From contig JAOVFP010000014.1 in NCBI GenBank assembly GCA_025738555.1, forward strand, positions 1,860,001-1,924,000: DNA of 64,000 nucleotides, written 5' to 3'. Below are positions 1 to 11,580 of the stretch, piece by piece. Origin of the DNA: Cyathus striatus (taxonomy: Eukaryota > Basidiomycota > Agaricomycetes > Agaricales > Nidulariaceae). How positions within the stretch are numbered: position 1 is the first letter of the stretch; the number at the start of each line of letters is the position of its first letter. The notes beneath the pieces are model-generated. The model did not search any database. It was not told where the DNA came from and was given only the letters and a program-made list of their open reading frames with translations. The translations under genes were made by a program, and so were the position numbers.

Positions 1-1310
1 TTTCATTAAGAAACGGGGCTCACAGCTGATATCGTCCATGTTCAATAATGTGTATGTCATACTTTGCTGTTTGGAAGGTCCAACTTAAGTATGGTGGGCT
101 CACGACTCATTAGCTTCTATGGTATTGCTATGGTGCGTCTTCACTCAACTGCCACTAAAACTTCACGATATCTTACAACCGTCATTTGTAGTGCATGGTT
201 TTTCAGTATTTTCGTGATCATGCACATCGCGACAATCTAAATATAAAGCTAGTAGTCTACCTTCTCGTGTGAGTTTACTATGCTTTTCCATTTCGTAATC
301 GAGTGAACGAATTCCTCTTGCAGGATATCGGCAACACTACAAGTTATATTCGTTAATATTCAAATGTTTAACGTTTTAGTTATATCATTTGGGAAAAACA
401 TGGAAGTAGGCGGAGGTATTCATTTGTATGTTTTCACTTAATATTGTGGTCTGTTCATTCTGATCATTGCCATCCTACGCAGTTCAGTACTGGTAAAGAC
501 CATATATTCTCTCTTACTATCTTCACTCAAGCCCATGCATGTACGTAGGGAAAGTACGCCAGCATTTTTCTAACCACATTCATTGCACAAATGTCAGTAC
601 ATATTTATACCAATTTCTTTGATTATTCTGGTTATATGCTGCTTAAGATTTTACACAACGTGTATATGGGCTAGTAAGTACCATTTACTTGAATGCTACT
701 TGCACTCTTTGAGTGGACAATTAGTTGGGAGAAATATGGGGTACACAGGACAGAGATTGAAATTATTGGCGATTCCAGTGGTATGTGTTTTATTTCCTGT
801 GATATTTGCTTTGAGGTAATTATTCGGTAGGTTTTGCTATCTTCAACACAGCTAGGTCAAAATTTACATTGTTTATCGAACTTTAGCTAATGGTGGCCCT
901 ATCATTTGAACAGGTGCTGGGCTAGGTGAGGAGTGTACATGATTTTATCTACCCATTTCTAATGCATATCAGGATTCAGTGGAAGTCATATTATTGTAAC
1001 CTTGGCTCCGCTTACTAATCTCATAATATTATAACTTGTGTTTATATAGGCAAATTGCAATTACATTCAAATCACTCTGAAGAAAGAGACTGCAAATAAG
1101 GGTAAATCGCTCTGTATTTCTTTTGTGAATAGTGATATAATCCAACATAATTTCCAGAAAATCATTACTACTCAAGGGGCTGCCATGACAATCTGTGACA
1201 TTGTTATAACAGTGTCGATTACATATATTTTGCAAGCATCTCATTCAGTAATTAATAGGTGGTAAGGTGATTGGATTTCAGTTACTTGCCATTTCCTGAG
1301 AACATGCTTC
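1..1310. other. No recognisable gene
   Basis: AT-rich sequence left of the first LTR element. Open frames are short, overlap on both strands and show no family motif. I see no tRNA, tandem repeat or clear transposon end here. The last five bases, 1311-1315 (ATAGA), are the left target-site duplication of the Gypsy-1 element. Confidence 0.5.
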
Positions 1311-1315
1311 ATAGA

Positions 1316-1979
1316 TGTTATATCTGTGTCTGGATACATCGTGCCGATGTTCCCACGTGACCTTCTAACATACCTGGTCCATTCCTAGAATGTACCTGCT
1401 TCGGGTTTACACTTCCTGACATTCCCACCTGGGAACGTACCTGGAACCTGTTGGGTTTTCTATCGGGTATCCCAGATATGTAGTTTCTCTTATGACGGCC
1501 TCACCGCATCATTTGCACCACTACTCCTCTTTGCCCAGTCTTTATTTCATTTACTTACACTTATCATTCAGTCTCTGGATTCGTAACTATGTCTTACTAG
1601 TACATATAAATAGCCTTCCAAATGTACTAGGTAGTCTTCAGTATTCATATAAACCTTATACACTTCTTCCTACTTCAAAGTTCCAAAACCTGCTCCAGGT
1701 TTTCCTTCGGGTTTCTCTCCCACTGCCTAGTGTAGTGGCAAAGCCCTCTCTCATACTCTGGAACATCTTCCTCTGTTGAATATCATCTTCCTCAAAATAC
1801 GAACCATTCCCTGGGGATATCCAGGTGGCACAGCACATACACTGAAGCCATGGTTCACTTCTGCACTTCTGCTCTCGTTCCTGTACCCATACTCACTTCA
1901 GGTTTCTGTTATAGTTCTCCCACGCCCTCCGGGTGTCTTTGCATTTGTTTCCAAGTAGGAAAGGAATCGGTACGTAACA
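1316..1979 (+). repeat. 5' LTR of Gypsy-1
   Basis: A 664-bp copy of the sequence at 10912-11575. It starts TGTTATATC and ends GGTACGTAACA, with the short inverted terminus TGTTA/TAACA. It should hold the element promoter and polyadenylation signals; a TATAAATAG-like stretch near 1605-1613 is a plausible TATA box. No standard tRNA primer-binding match is obvious after 1979, but the following bases (GTATATGAA, then ACCTTGGAT) recur just after the Gypsy-2 5' LTR, so they are probably functional. Confidence 0.93.
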
Positions 1980-2301
1980 GTATATGAATACTAATACCTT
2001 GGATATCTCTCTATCATGGCTCCAACTGGAACTTCAGTTACTCGCACAGTGCATACCACTAGTCATACCAATGCTGTGGGTGCTCGTGCCACCTGTGCAG
2101 CTACAAGGCAACAGCCTCCACAGAGTACTTCAGATTCTCTACCTTCTACACCGTCTCAGGTTACACCCAGCCCAGCACCACCTCCTAGTGCTACTTTCCT
2201 GGGTCCACCCTTGACTTCTGCTCAATTGCTCTCTGTTCCTGCAGCTGGGAACCTTGGATCTGCTCAGGCTCCTCCGGATGGCACCCCACTGCCATATGGT
2301 A

Positions 2302-3522
2302 CTGATACGCCGGCTTTTACAATAAACTTATTTTTCAATTATTATGGCATTTTATTCAAACTCCTATATTCTATCTGTGCAGATGCCACCCCATGAGTAC
2401 AAGAGTTGGAATGAGTCCCGAGTTGCCAATTATAGTATTTTATACAAAATACATTACTAAGGGAAGAGTACAAGGGCTGGGGCTGAGACCCGCGCTGCCA
2501 GCTAAAGTATCTCCTCGATACAAACCAAGGGTATGGAAAGATATATTATATGGGTTGCTGGCTTTCTGCACTTATTTAAATATGCTCTATTCATTTCTTA
2601 GTAGCCACTAAGCTACTTATTTAATTATTAGTATTCTATAACGAAGCCGCCGTACCACTCTTGCACACCTTGAATGGTGCTCTAGCACGAAGTCCAACGC
2701 ATCATACCATGTGCCATTATTATGTAATGCTCCGGAGGAAATTCCCGTTGCCTAGTCTCAAGGCTGTAGCAAAAGGATGTATCTCGTACTGCCCATATCC
2801 GGACCCAAATGGCTGCACTAGAGACATGTGCAAAACCATATGGGATGCTGTGAGCGAAACCGTCAAGTATGGTACATATGCCATCACGCGCTATTGATGC
2901 GCGCATCACAAAGAAGCCATTAACTCCGAAATCCCATGTAACCGAGCGCGTACCTATATGCGCACGCGCTTTAGCACATGTACCAAGCTAGTACCAATGC
3001 CGCAGCATTTGAGGCGCCTTGGAAACAAGTTGTAACCATATGGTTTACCATATGGAGGGTTCTCTGCACCTCTGAGAACCTATGGACAGTTTCAGAAGTA
3101 GATATACGCCATTTATTTACACATATGATACGCTATTTTACGATTACAAATAATGTAGGTAGAACTGTAGTATATAACTTAGGGAAGGTAGTGTAGGTAG
3201 AGCCAAGTACTGCACGAGCTGTCTTCCGTTCTCAGAGTAGAGTAACGTTCTGGAATTAGTATTCGAAGTTTTTGACTAGTATCTGAAGTACCGAGTATTA
3301 GTTTGTTGAATTGAATATTAGAACTTCGAGTTTTAACTGAAACTGCTCTTGAAAGTCTCCGAAACCAAGCTTTAGAAATAACCCAGAATCATTATCTTGT
3401 TCTATTTTCATATTGGAAATACATACACCCTTCGTACTAAATATAACTAACTTAGAGAATATATTTCTCGTTAGTGGTGCTACTGCTAATAATATAACGT
3501 AAACCCAAGTTAGTCGTATCAG
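2302..3522. mobile_element. Non-autonomous TIR element inserted in gag (TA target)
   Basis: A 1221-bp insertion with short inverted ends, CTGATACG at 2302-2309 and CGTATCAG at 3515-3522, flanked by TA at 2300-2301 and 3523-3524. Removing the insertion plus one TA joins gag codons in frame (reading ..PLPYGTVTADWETP..), which fixes both borders. It has no transposase-like open frame. A TA target with short TIRs suggests a Tc1/mariner-like non-autonomous element, but TA duplication alone does not prove the superfamily. Confidence 0.75.
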
Positions 3523-4740
3523 TACAGTCACAGCAGACTGGGAAACTCCCGAGGGTCATGGTTCCGATGGTGGTACCATTGGGCCGCCACCTCCACCTCC
3601 TTCTCAGCCCAACCCTCTGTCTCCACCATCCTCAGACTCAGGGGATGATGGTGATGAGGATGATATCGACAATCCCAGGCACACACCTCTTGCATGCCAC
3701 TTCCGGGAAGACTGGCTTGCTGAAGCTCTCTTGAGAGTTGCGGAATCTGCCTGGGGTACGTAGGGATCATGTCGGGAATGCAACATACAAAAGCCAGATA
3801 CTTTTGACGGTTCCAGTGCTGAGAAGTTGGAGCAGTTCATTATGCAATGCCAAATTTACTTCCGGAATAATCCTTCCCAATACTTGGATGGACATTCCCA
3901 GGTCAACTTCACTCTCACATATCTTCGGGATACCGTGCTTCAGCTCGTTATGCCGACCCTCTCCAATCCCTACGCTGATGATGAGTTCCTTCACCCTTGG
4001 GAGGTTTTCGTCATCATGCTAGAGGATAACTTTGGGTTAGCGAACCCAGAAGGGGATGCCGAGAATGATCTGGATGTCCTCATTATGAAGGATTCACGGA
4101 AACTGTCCAAATATCTTGTACAGTTCAACAGGCTTGCACAGAGCACTGACTGGGATGATAAATCCTTATGCCACCAACTCTATTCCGGGTTTCCAGGTCG
4201 CATTAAGGATGAGATCTCTCATGTCAGGAAACCTACCACAAAGCGTGGGATGATTATGCTAGCTCAAGGGATCGATAGTTGGTACTGGGAATGCCAGTCC
4301 GAGTGTATGTGGGAATCCCACCAGCCTCAGGGTTCGCAGATTCCGGATAGCTCTGCTAGAGCTCCCATAAACTGCCCTGCAGTCACCCTGATGCCTTCCT
4401 GCCTCGTTTTGGGCCAATATGCACCCCGTCCAAGCTATTCCCATTGTGCTGGTAGTCACCTGCCTTGTTCCTCACAGCCTCCTCAGCAATGGAGGCCAGA
4501 ATTGAATGACAAGGTTGGTCAAGATGGCAAACTCTTGCCACAAGAACGTCAGCGTCGCATGGACAACAATCTATGCTTGTTCTGTGGTAATCTGGGGCAT
4601 TGTGCCAAAGAATGTCCCCACTCTGCCTCTTCCATGGCTAGAGCCCGGGCATCCAGATTATCCACTTCAGTTCCTACATCGGCTTCTGCAGGTCCCTTGA
4701 CCCACAGGTCTGCACCTCTTTCCAACCCAGCTTCAGGTTC

Positions 4741-4750
4741 GAAAAAATAG
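4741..4750 (+). promoter_or_regulatory. A-tract at gag/pol junction, possible -1 frameshift site
   Basis: The last gag codons read TCG AAA AAA TAG. A slip of one base backwards inside the six-A run (4742-4747) enters the frame that is open from 4747 through the protease to 5337 with no stop. This layout suits programmed -1 frameshifting, known in many LTR elements. It could also be a chance one-base change, and Gypsy-2 cannot help because a deletion removed this region there. Confidence 0.35.
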
Positions 4751-7700
4751 GGAGCGGTCCTCTGGACACCACACAAGCTGAGAACCGTGTTGTTCCCCCT
4801 TGTGTGCAGCTGATGCAGGTAAGACTCAACACTTCTGCTCTTTCAGACCCCAATGCACTTCACATTCCACTTTGTAGTACCATCCATGCTCTCCCTACAC
4901 CCTGTACAATTTCATATAGCGCACTAGTTGATTTGGGTTCTACCCATTGTTTTATGGATTCATCTTTCATTTGGACACATGCTATACCTACCTCACCTAC
5001 TCCACCCATTGCTCTCAGACTCTTTGATGGCACCAGCAACCATGTAATAACCGAGTTTGTTACACTGCCTGTACTATTCCCTACCAGTGAATGTATTACA
5101 GTTGAACTCTATGTGACACCTCTTGATTCCGTGTGTTCTGCAGTCCTAGCATACAATTGGCTCACCCGCTTCAATCTGTTGATTGACTGGGTATTGGGCT
5201 CATTAACATTCCGGACTCCAGACACTTCCGAGCAACTTCTGCTCAAATCCAAGATCTCGGAACCAGGTTCCGCTTCCAAGGATCCATCTCCAGTCACTTC
5301 TGATGAGTCTCTGTCACCTCCTCCTAGCATTTGCTAATAAACGATGCCACCTTCTCACATGCATGCCGTTTAGAGGGAGCACAGACTTTTCATATCCAGC
5401 TTGGTGCTGTCGCTTCCGCCACTGCTAGTGTTGTTGGCACAACCTCGCCGTTTCGCCTCGCCATGTATCGCCACCCGGCGATCGCCAGGTGGCGATACCT
5501 CCTCAGAAATAGATACTGGCGAGACCCGGCGATATCTAAGGATTAAAAAATTAGAAATAGATGGTGTGATTTGTTGTCATTGCTCTCCGTTCTGTTAGGT
5601 ACCTCTGCTGTCTCACAAATTCAATATGTACTATGCTAAAATATATGAAACTAAAGGTGAATGGCCAGAGATTACACTCATAACCGAGAACTTCATTTTG
5701 AAACTGATCTGGAAACATGTCTAGTGCTGATATAACTTGTCTGGGTTCACTAAACTCATCTGAACTTGTTACAATTCATCTGGGTTTGTTAGAACAAGTC
5801 CAGTGGTTTGTTGAAACATGTATAGCATCGTTTCACTCGCCTGGCTCCATTAATAATCATCTAGCTTACTTAAAACATGTCTGGCTTTGTTGTAAATTGT
5901 CTCGCATCATTAATACTTGTCTGGATTCGTTGTGAGCTCTCTGACATTGCAATGATGTATCCATATTCATTATAGCTTGACTAGTAATCATCTAGCTTCG
6001 ATAAAACGTTTCTAAATCCATTCCTATCTGTCTAGGTTTGCTACAGCTCTGCTTGCTTCGTTACAATGTGTCTATATTTATTCCTACCTGTCTATCTTTA
6101 ATAAAACGTGTCTGGAATTGTTCCCACATGTATAGCATCACTATATCAGGTATACCACTCATGTTACTTCATTACAACTCATTACAACTCATCTCAACTC
6201 TACAGACCTCATTATGTCATTTTCTATTTACAGTTGACAAGGGTAAGGGCAAGGGTCAGCCCAAAAATACCAACAGACAACCCATGCACTTCCCTAACAT
6301 TGTCATTGATTCATGGGCCTCAGGATGGCAATTCATTATTTAATGAGAATATATAATAGTAGACATTTTGTATGTTCCGTAGTCAAATACCTATCTAACC
6401 CGTTGCTTTTCCATCGCCAGTCTCGCCAGGTCTCGCCACTTTCCCACGCCAGGGTTTCGCCGCGCCAGGCGATTGGCGAATGCTTCGGGAGGTTGTGCCC
6501 CCTACACTAGCCACTGCCCTCAATCCAGAGGAAGCTCCGGATCTCTCTTCTATACCATCTGAGTATCACAAGTTCGCTGATGTATTTAGCAAGTCCCAGG
6601 CAGATACACTTGCCCCTCACTGTCCCTATGACTTAAAGATCAACCTAGAGGAAGGTGCATCACCTCCCGTAGGTCGGATCTATTCCCTTTCCCAATCTGA
6701 GCTTTCCGCTCTTCAGGATTTCATCGATGAACATATCCGGATCGGATTCATTCAACCTTCATGCTCTCTGCATGGGGCTCCCATCCTTTTTGTCCACAAG
6801 AAGGACAGATCACTTTGGCTTTGTGTGGATTTCTGCAGGTTGAATGCTATTTCTAAAAAGGATCGTTATCCTTTGCCACTCATTTCAGATTTGCTCAACA
6901 GTCCCCGTTGTGCCCATATCTACACCAAGATCGACCTGTGTCATGCATACCACCTGGTCCGCATTGCCAAGGATGATGAATGGAAAACTGCTTTCCGGAC
7001 TTGCTATGGATCCTTTGAATGACTAGTCATGCCCTTCGGACTTTCCAATGCACCTGCGGGTTTCCAACGCTTCATGAATGATGTTTTCAAAGATCTTCTT
7101 GATGTGTGCGTCATAGTTTATTTGGATGACATCCTTATATACTCTGATAACCTTGCGCAACATTGCCAACATGTCAGGGAAGTTTTGCATCAACTCCGGA
7201 AGCACGGGTTGTACATGCATGCGGATAAGTGTGAGTTCCACTTGGAATCCATGGAATATCTTGGATATATACTATTGCCCAACGGTCTCACCATGTCTCC
7301 AACAAAGGTGAAGACTATTCAAGAATGGCCTGAACCAAGGAAAGTAAAAGACATTCAATCTTTCCTTGGGTTTGCTAATTTCTATCGGCGTTTTATATAC
7401 AACTATTCCGACATAGTTGTTCCGCTCACCCACCTTACCTGGAAGGGTAATCTGTGGAACTTCTTGGAAAAATGCCATTCTGCTTTCACTGAACTTAAGG
7501 ACGCTTTCATGTTGGCACCCATCCTTACCCATTGGGTTCCTGACAAGCAGCTCATCATGGAAACCAATGCTTTGGATTATGTGTTGGCTGCTATCCGGTC
7601 TATAGTTTCCAATGATGGCGAGATTCACCCTATCGCTTTCCACTTGCGAACCTTTACACCTCCCGAGTTAAACTACAACACCCATGACAAGGAATTGCTT

Positions 7701-9522
7701 GCTATCTTCAAAGCATTTCAAGTCTGGCATCATTACCTGGAAGGTTCCAGTTCACCTATCGATATCGTCACAGACCACAAGAACTTGGAATACTTTTCCA
7801 CAACCAAGATCTTGTCCCGACGACAAGCCTGATGGTCTGAGTATCTTTCCCAGTTCAATCTAGTTATCTGCTTTCAACCCAGAAAACTCAGGGCAAAGCC
7901 GGATGCTCTGACTAGACGATGGGATGTCTACCCTAAAGAGGGGGATAGCGACTACACTAAGGTCAATCTGCATAACTATCGTCCAGTGTTCACACAGGAA
8001 CAGCTTATCACTTCTCTCTGAGCAACATCACTTATTGTACCTGCTCTTCACGCTAGTATCATCATGGACATTGAACAGTTACATACTGACATATTATCAG
8101 CTCTCCCTAATGACCTGGTCACAGTTATCCAAATGCAGACTCCCAAGAATCATTGGACTGTAACCCCGGACAGTTTCCTCCATCTAGATAACCAGATCTA
8201 TGTTCCGGACTCCAGAACCCTTTGGCTTTGGGTTTTACAGTACAAACACGACCACTCGCTTTCAGGACACCTTGGACAGAACAAGACCCTCGAGCTAATT
8301 CAATGTGAATATACTTGGCCACTTATACGGACATTTGTAAAGGACTATTGTAAGTCTTGTAATACTTGCATGCATTCTAAACCACAGCGCCACTGCCCAT
8401 ACGGAACCCTGAAACAACTTCCAGTTCCCGGACGCCCATGGCATTCAATATCTATGTTCCAAAATCATTGGCTTCCAAGTATGATTCTATACTTGTTATC
8501 GTGGATCGTTTCTCCAAGCAGTCTATTTTCATTCCCACTCATACCACTTGCTCTTCTTCCGACCTTGCGCTTCTATTTGTACTTCATGTCTTCTCCAAGC
8601 ACGGAGTCCCGGAACACATCACTTCTGATCATGGTTCCGAGTTTGTGTCGCATTTCTTCCACTCCCTCAGTACAGCCCTTGACATCACTTTACATTTCAC
8701 CTCGGGTTATCATTCCGAAGGCGATGGCCAAACGGAATGCACAAACCAAACTCTGGAACAATACCTTCAGGCCTACTGCAACTATCAGCAGGATAACTGG
8801 TGTGATCTCTTACCTCTTGCTGAATTTGCTTACAATAATGCACCAAGCACAACCACAGGAATTTCACTGTTCTACGCAAACAAGGGTTATCACCCAAACC
8901 TTGTGATACATCCGGAATGTGATCTCACTTCCACTCGTGCCCAGCACTTCGCAGTAAACCTTGAGGAACTTCACGAGATGCTTCAGACCGAAATACTCAG
9001 TGTGCAGAAACATTACCAAGCACCCGCCGATGCACGTTGCAAACCCACACCCACATTCTCTGTCGGGACAAAGGTATACATCAAAGCCGAGTACTTCCGG
9101 ACAACCTGGCCATCCCGGAAACTTGCAGAAAAGTTCCTAGGACCTTTTGAAGTCATCGCACTTGCCGGATCGCATTCGCATACCTTGCACCTTCCAGAAC
9201 AATTTCGTGCAGTCCACCCAGTATTCCATGTATCCATGCTTGAACCAATACTGAAAATACTATTCCAGATCGCATTATTCCTCCACCACCACCTGTCCAG
9301 GTTGATGGTGATATTGAATATGAGGTCTTGGAAATCTTGGACTCTAAACTGGATCGTCGTTTGCATTGCAAACTGAGGTACTACATATACTGGCTAGGGT
9401 ATGAAGGGACCGATGAAGAGTTCTCATGGCTTCTGGCCATGGAACTGGAACACACTACAGATATCATCAAAGAGTTCCACTCCCGCTATCTGGATAAGCC
9501 TGGCCCTACTCCTATTTCTTAA
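4747..9522 (+). pseudogene. Gypsy-1 pol: PR-RT-RNaseH-INT-chromodomain, degraded
   Basis: Pol of the chromovirus. Protease: active-site motif VDLGSTHCF with Asp at 4930 (the usual DSG/DTG is DLG). RT: YLDD at 7119-7130. RNase H: TDHKNLEYFS near 7770. Integrase: HHCC finger near 8255-8370, catalytic Asp 8504, Asp 8627, Glu 8735. Chromodomain: YYIYWLGYEGTDEEFSWL near 9380-9430; end TAA at 9520-9522. Breaks: a one-base loss near 5330, the 1-kb insertion at 5451-6482, TGA 7020 (Trp in the FEWLVMPFGL motif), TGA 7830, TGA 8019, a small deletion near 8456 just before the first integrase Asp, and a one-base loss near 9245. Gypsy-2 is the best in-window comparison. Confidence 0.93.
5451..6482. mobile_element. 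GGCGA/TCGCC-rich insertion in pol
   Basis: About 1.03 kb that interrupts pol between protease and RT. Its ends are rich in TCGCC and GGCGA words in both orientations: TTTCGCC at the left edge, GGCGAA at the right, and a palindrome TATCGCCAGGTGGCGATA-like around 5467-5500. The middle (5700-6200) is a degenerate minisatellite of roughly 21-27 bp carrying CATCTGG/TTGTCTGG words. No coding capacity was seen. Removing about 1032 bp (a multiple of three) keeps the flanking pol frames aligned. Exact borders and any target duplication are uncertain. Confidence 0.55.
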
Positions 9523-9645
9523 ATTCACATTACTTATTATCCACTTGCAGTTTCACCTTATACAAACACCAAAAACAATGAATAACAACCAAAAAGCGAG
9601 ATACAAGTATGTTAATTCTTTGGTAACATGTTACGACCATCTCCA

Positions 9646-10769
9646 TCACTCCCTCTGCATTTGCGACTTGATCTGAGCTACTACTTCACCTTCCAACACA
9701 ATCCCGGAACCTGTTACAACTTCCTCGTATGCATCCAGATCCCGGAGGCATTCCACAAGCAGGGTTTCGATGTTGGAAACATGGATGACATGCTTGGATA
9801 CTTCGGCAATGACTTGGGATAGCTTACCAAGTTCGCCTACCACTTGGCGATTGTTATCTGCGAGGTTTCCGAGTTGAGTGATCATCTCCCTTTGCAGAGA
9901 GATGATAGTATCATTCTGCAGCTGCATCGCGCTTAGGATGGAGGTTGCGACATTCATGGAAGTGGACAAGGAAACCAGATTAGCAGAATCATTTGCACTA
10001 GAGGATCGGAATGATGGACCTGCTACTGTGGATGAAGGACGAATGAACTTGTCATCCATATCGTCGATCCGAGCCCATTTCATGCTTTGTCGAGATGACT
10101 GGCGAGATGGTGCAACAGATGGGGGACCCATGTGGGTATCCAAGTGTTCCGAAGGACTGGATGGAACAGGACTCGTTCCGGCTTTGTTCCAGCCTCGAGT
10201 GCTAAGGGAACATTTTCCCTTAATCACCCCGCAAGCAACGCAAGCACTACAGGGAGTTCCTATAACTATATGAACTGATAATCATGTTTTACTCACCTGT
10301 TTGACTCTCTCAGGCGATAACACTCAGATCCACGATCCTGACAGTTTATGCAAGGCACATTGTGATAGTATCATAGTTCCTTTGGCTCTCCAGAGTCATC
10401 CTTACCCTTACCCTTACTCTTCCCCACAATTCTGCCACTTCCTGCCTCATATCCAGACCCCATCACATCTCCCGATGCTTCCAAATCACTCCTGATACTC
10501 ATATCTGTCAGATTTACAACCCGCGGCACAACCATGTTTGCCGCCTTACTGGAATGGACAGATGGGATTGTTGCCAGTGGAACATCGACGTATGCGATGT
10601 TCTTGCATCTAGGAGTTGGGTGTACAGGCCTCGGCTTTGGTCTCAGCTTTCCGGAACTACTCTGGGAGGCTGGAGTCGAAGTGTCTGCCTGCTGGTTCAC
10701 TGCACAAAAGGCTAGGAAAGCAGCAAACTCCTCTGAAGATATATTCGCTGGAGTGACACTCTTATCCAT
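9646..10769 (-). pseudogene. Antisense Zn2Cys6-like gene carried by Gypsy-1
   Basis: A two-exon gene on the strand opposite pol, between the chromodomain and the 3' LTR. Exon 1 is 10769-10297 (ATG at 10769), the intron is 10296-10247 (50 bp, GTGAGT..TAG), and exon 2 is 10246-9646. The spliced frame holds C-x2-C-x6-C (CINCQDRGSEC) just before the intron and C-x2-C-x6-C (CVACGVIKGKC) just after it, nine residues apart; that is Gal4-type Zn2Cys6 spacing. A Lys/Gly basic stretch lies upstream, and a leucine/isoleucine-rich likely coiled coil follows (about 10000-9800). One in-frame stop, TGA at 10371-10373, breaks exon 1. Gypsy-2 has the same arrangement (39314-40779). Function is not established; a DNA-binding or regulatory role is inferred only from cysteine spacing and coiled coil. 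Confidence 0.7.
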
Positions 10770-10898
10770 GATGGGGGTTAGGAAGGAATCAGATGCACAT
10801 ATGTTCTCTTATTTGAACATTCACTGACCAATAGGATTTCTTGTATTATTTTTAGTTATATATTCTCACACACAGTATGACCTCGTGGGCTCGGCCCT

Positions 10899-10908
10899 AA
10901 AAGGGGGA
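10899..10908 (+). promoter_or_regulatory. Polypurine tract of Gypsy-1
   Basis: The purine run AAAAGGGGGA ends three bases before the 3' LTR start at 10912. Position and composition match the plus-strand priming site of LTR retrotransposons. Confidence 0.75.
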
Positions 10909-10911
10909 TAC

Positions 10912-11575
10912 TGTTATATCCATGTCCAGATACATCGTGCCAATGTTCCCACATGACCTTCTAACATACCTGGTCCATTCCCAGAACGTACCTGCTTCGG
11001 GTTTACACTTCCTGATGTTCCCGCCTTGGAACGTACCTGGAACCTGTCAGGTTTTCTATCAGGTATCCCAGATACATAGTTTCTCTTATGACGGCCTCAC
11101 TGCATCATTTGCACCACTACTCCTCTTTGCCCAGTCTTTATTTCATTTACTTACACTTATCATTCAGTCTCTGGATTCGTAACTATGTCTTACTAGTACA
11201 TATAAATAGCCTTCCAAATGTACTAGGTAGTCTTCAGTATTCATATAAACCTCATACACTTCTTCCTACTTCTAAGTTCCAAAACCCACTCTGGGTTTTC
11301 CTTCGGGTTTCTCTCCCACTGCCTAGTGTAGTGGCAAAGCCCTCTCTCATACTCTGGAACATCTTCCTCTGTTGAATATCATCTTCCTCAAAATACGAAC
11401 CATTCCCTGGGGATATCCAGGTGGTGCAGCACATACACTGAAGCCACAGTTCACTTCTGCACTTCCGCTCTTGTTCCTGTACCCATACTCACTTCGGGTT
11501 TCCATTATAGTTCTCCCACACCCTCCGGGTGTCTTTGCATTTGTTTCCAAGTAGGAAGGGAATTGGTACGTAACA
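10912..11575 (+). repeat. 3' LTR of Gypsy-1
   Basis: 664 bp, same length as the 5' LTR, with scattered mostly C/T and G/A differences. It is followed directly by the ATAGA target duplication at 11576-11580. Confidence 0.93.
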
Positions 11576-11580
11576 ATAGA

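Larger units (their letters stand above)
2016..4750 (+). pseudogene. Gypsy-1 gag polyprotein, interrupted
   Basis: Gag of the chromovirus, the capsid/nucleocapsid protein that packages element RNA. The start ATG at 2016 gives a Pro/Ser/Thr-rich N-terminus. The frame is cut at 2301 by a 1.2-kb insertion and resumes in the same frame at 3525 once the insertion and its TA duplication are removed. After that come a Pro-rich acidic linker, the retrotransposon gag core (about 3800-4250) and one CCHC zinc knuckle, CLFCGNLGHCAKEC, near 4575-4620. The frame ends with TAG at 4748-4750. A nonsense TAG at 3761-3763 breaks the protein just before the capsid core. The Gypsy-2 gag (from 33708) is recognisably related in the linker and core. 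Confidence 0.85.
1316..11575 (+). mobile_element. Gypsy-1: full-length Ty3/Gypsy chromovirus with two LTRs
   Basis: A 10.26-kb LTR retrotransposon. Both LTRs are 664 bp and run from TGTTA to TAACA. The 5-bp duplication ATAGA flanks the element at 1311-1315 and 11576-11580. Internal order is gag (CCHC knuckle), aspartic protease, reverse transcriptase, RNase H, integrase, chromodomain; this order plus the chromodomain defines a chromovirus. Two later insertions lie at 2302-3522 and about 5451-6482, and an antisense gene lies at 9646-10769. Several nonsense codons and frameshifts make it non-autonomous today. The close LTR similarity and intact target duplication suggest a moderately recent insertion. 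Solo LTR 42786-43454 belongs to the same family. Confidence 0.95.

Noticed and set aside
2978..3196. Small gene inside the gag insertion
   Set aside because: Borders of the insertion are fixed by frame restoration, and no frame inside has a recognisable motif; it is treated as a non-autonomous element.
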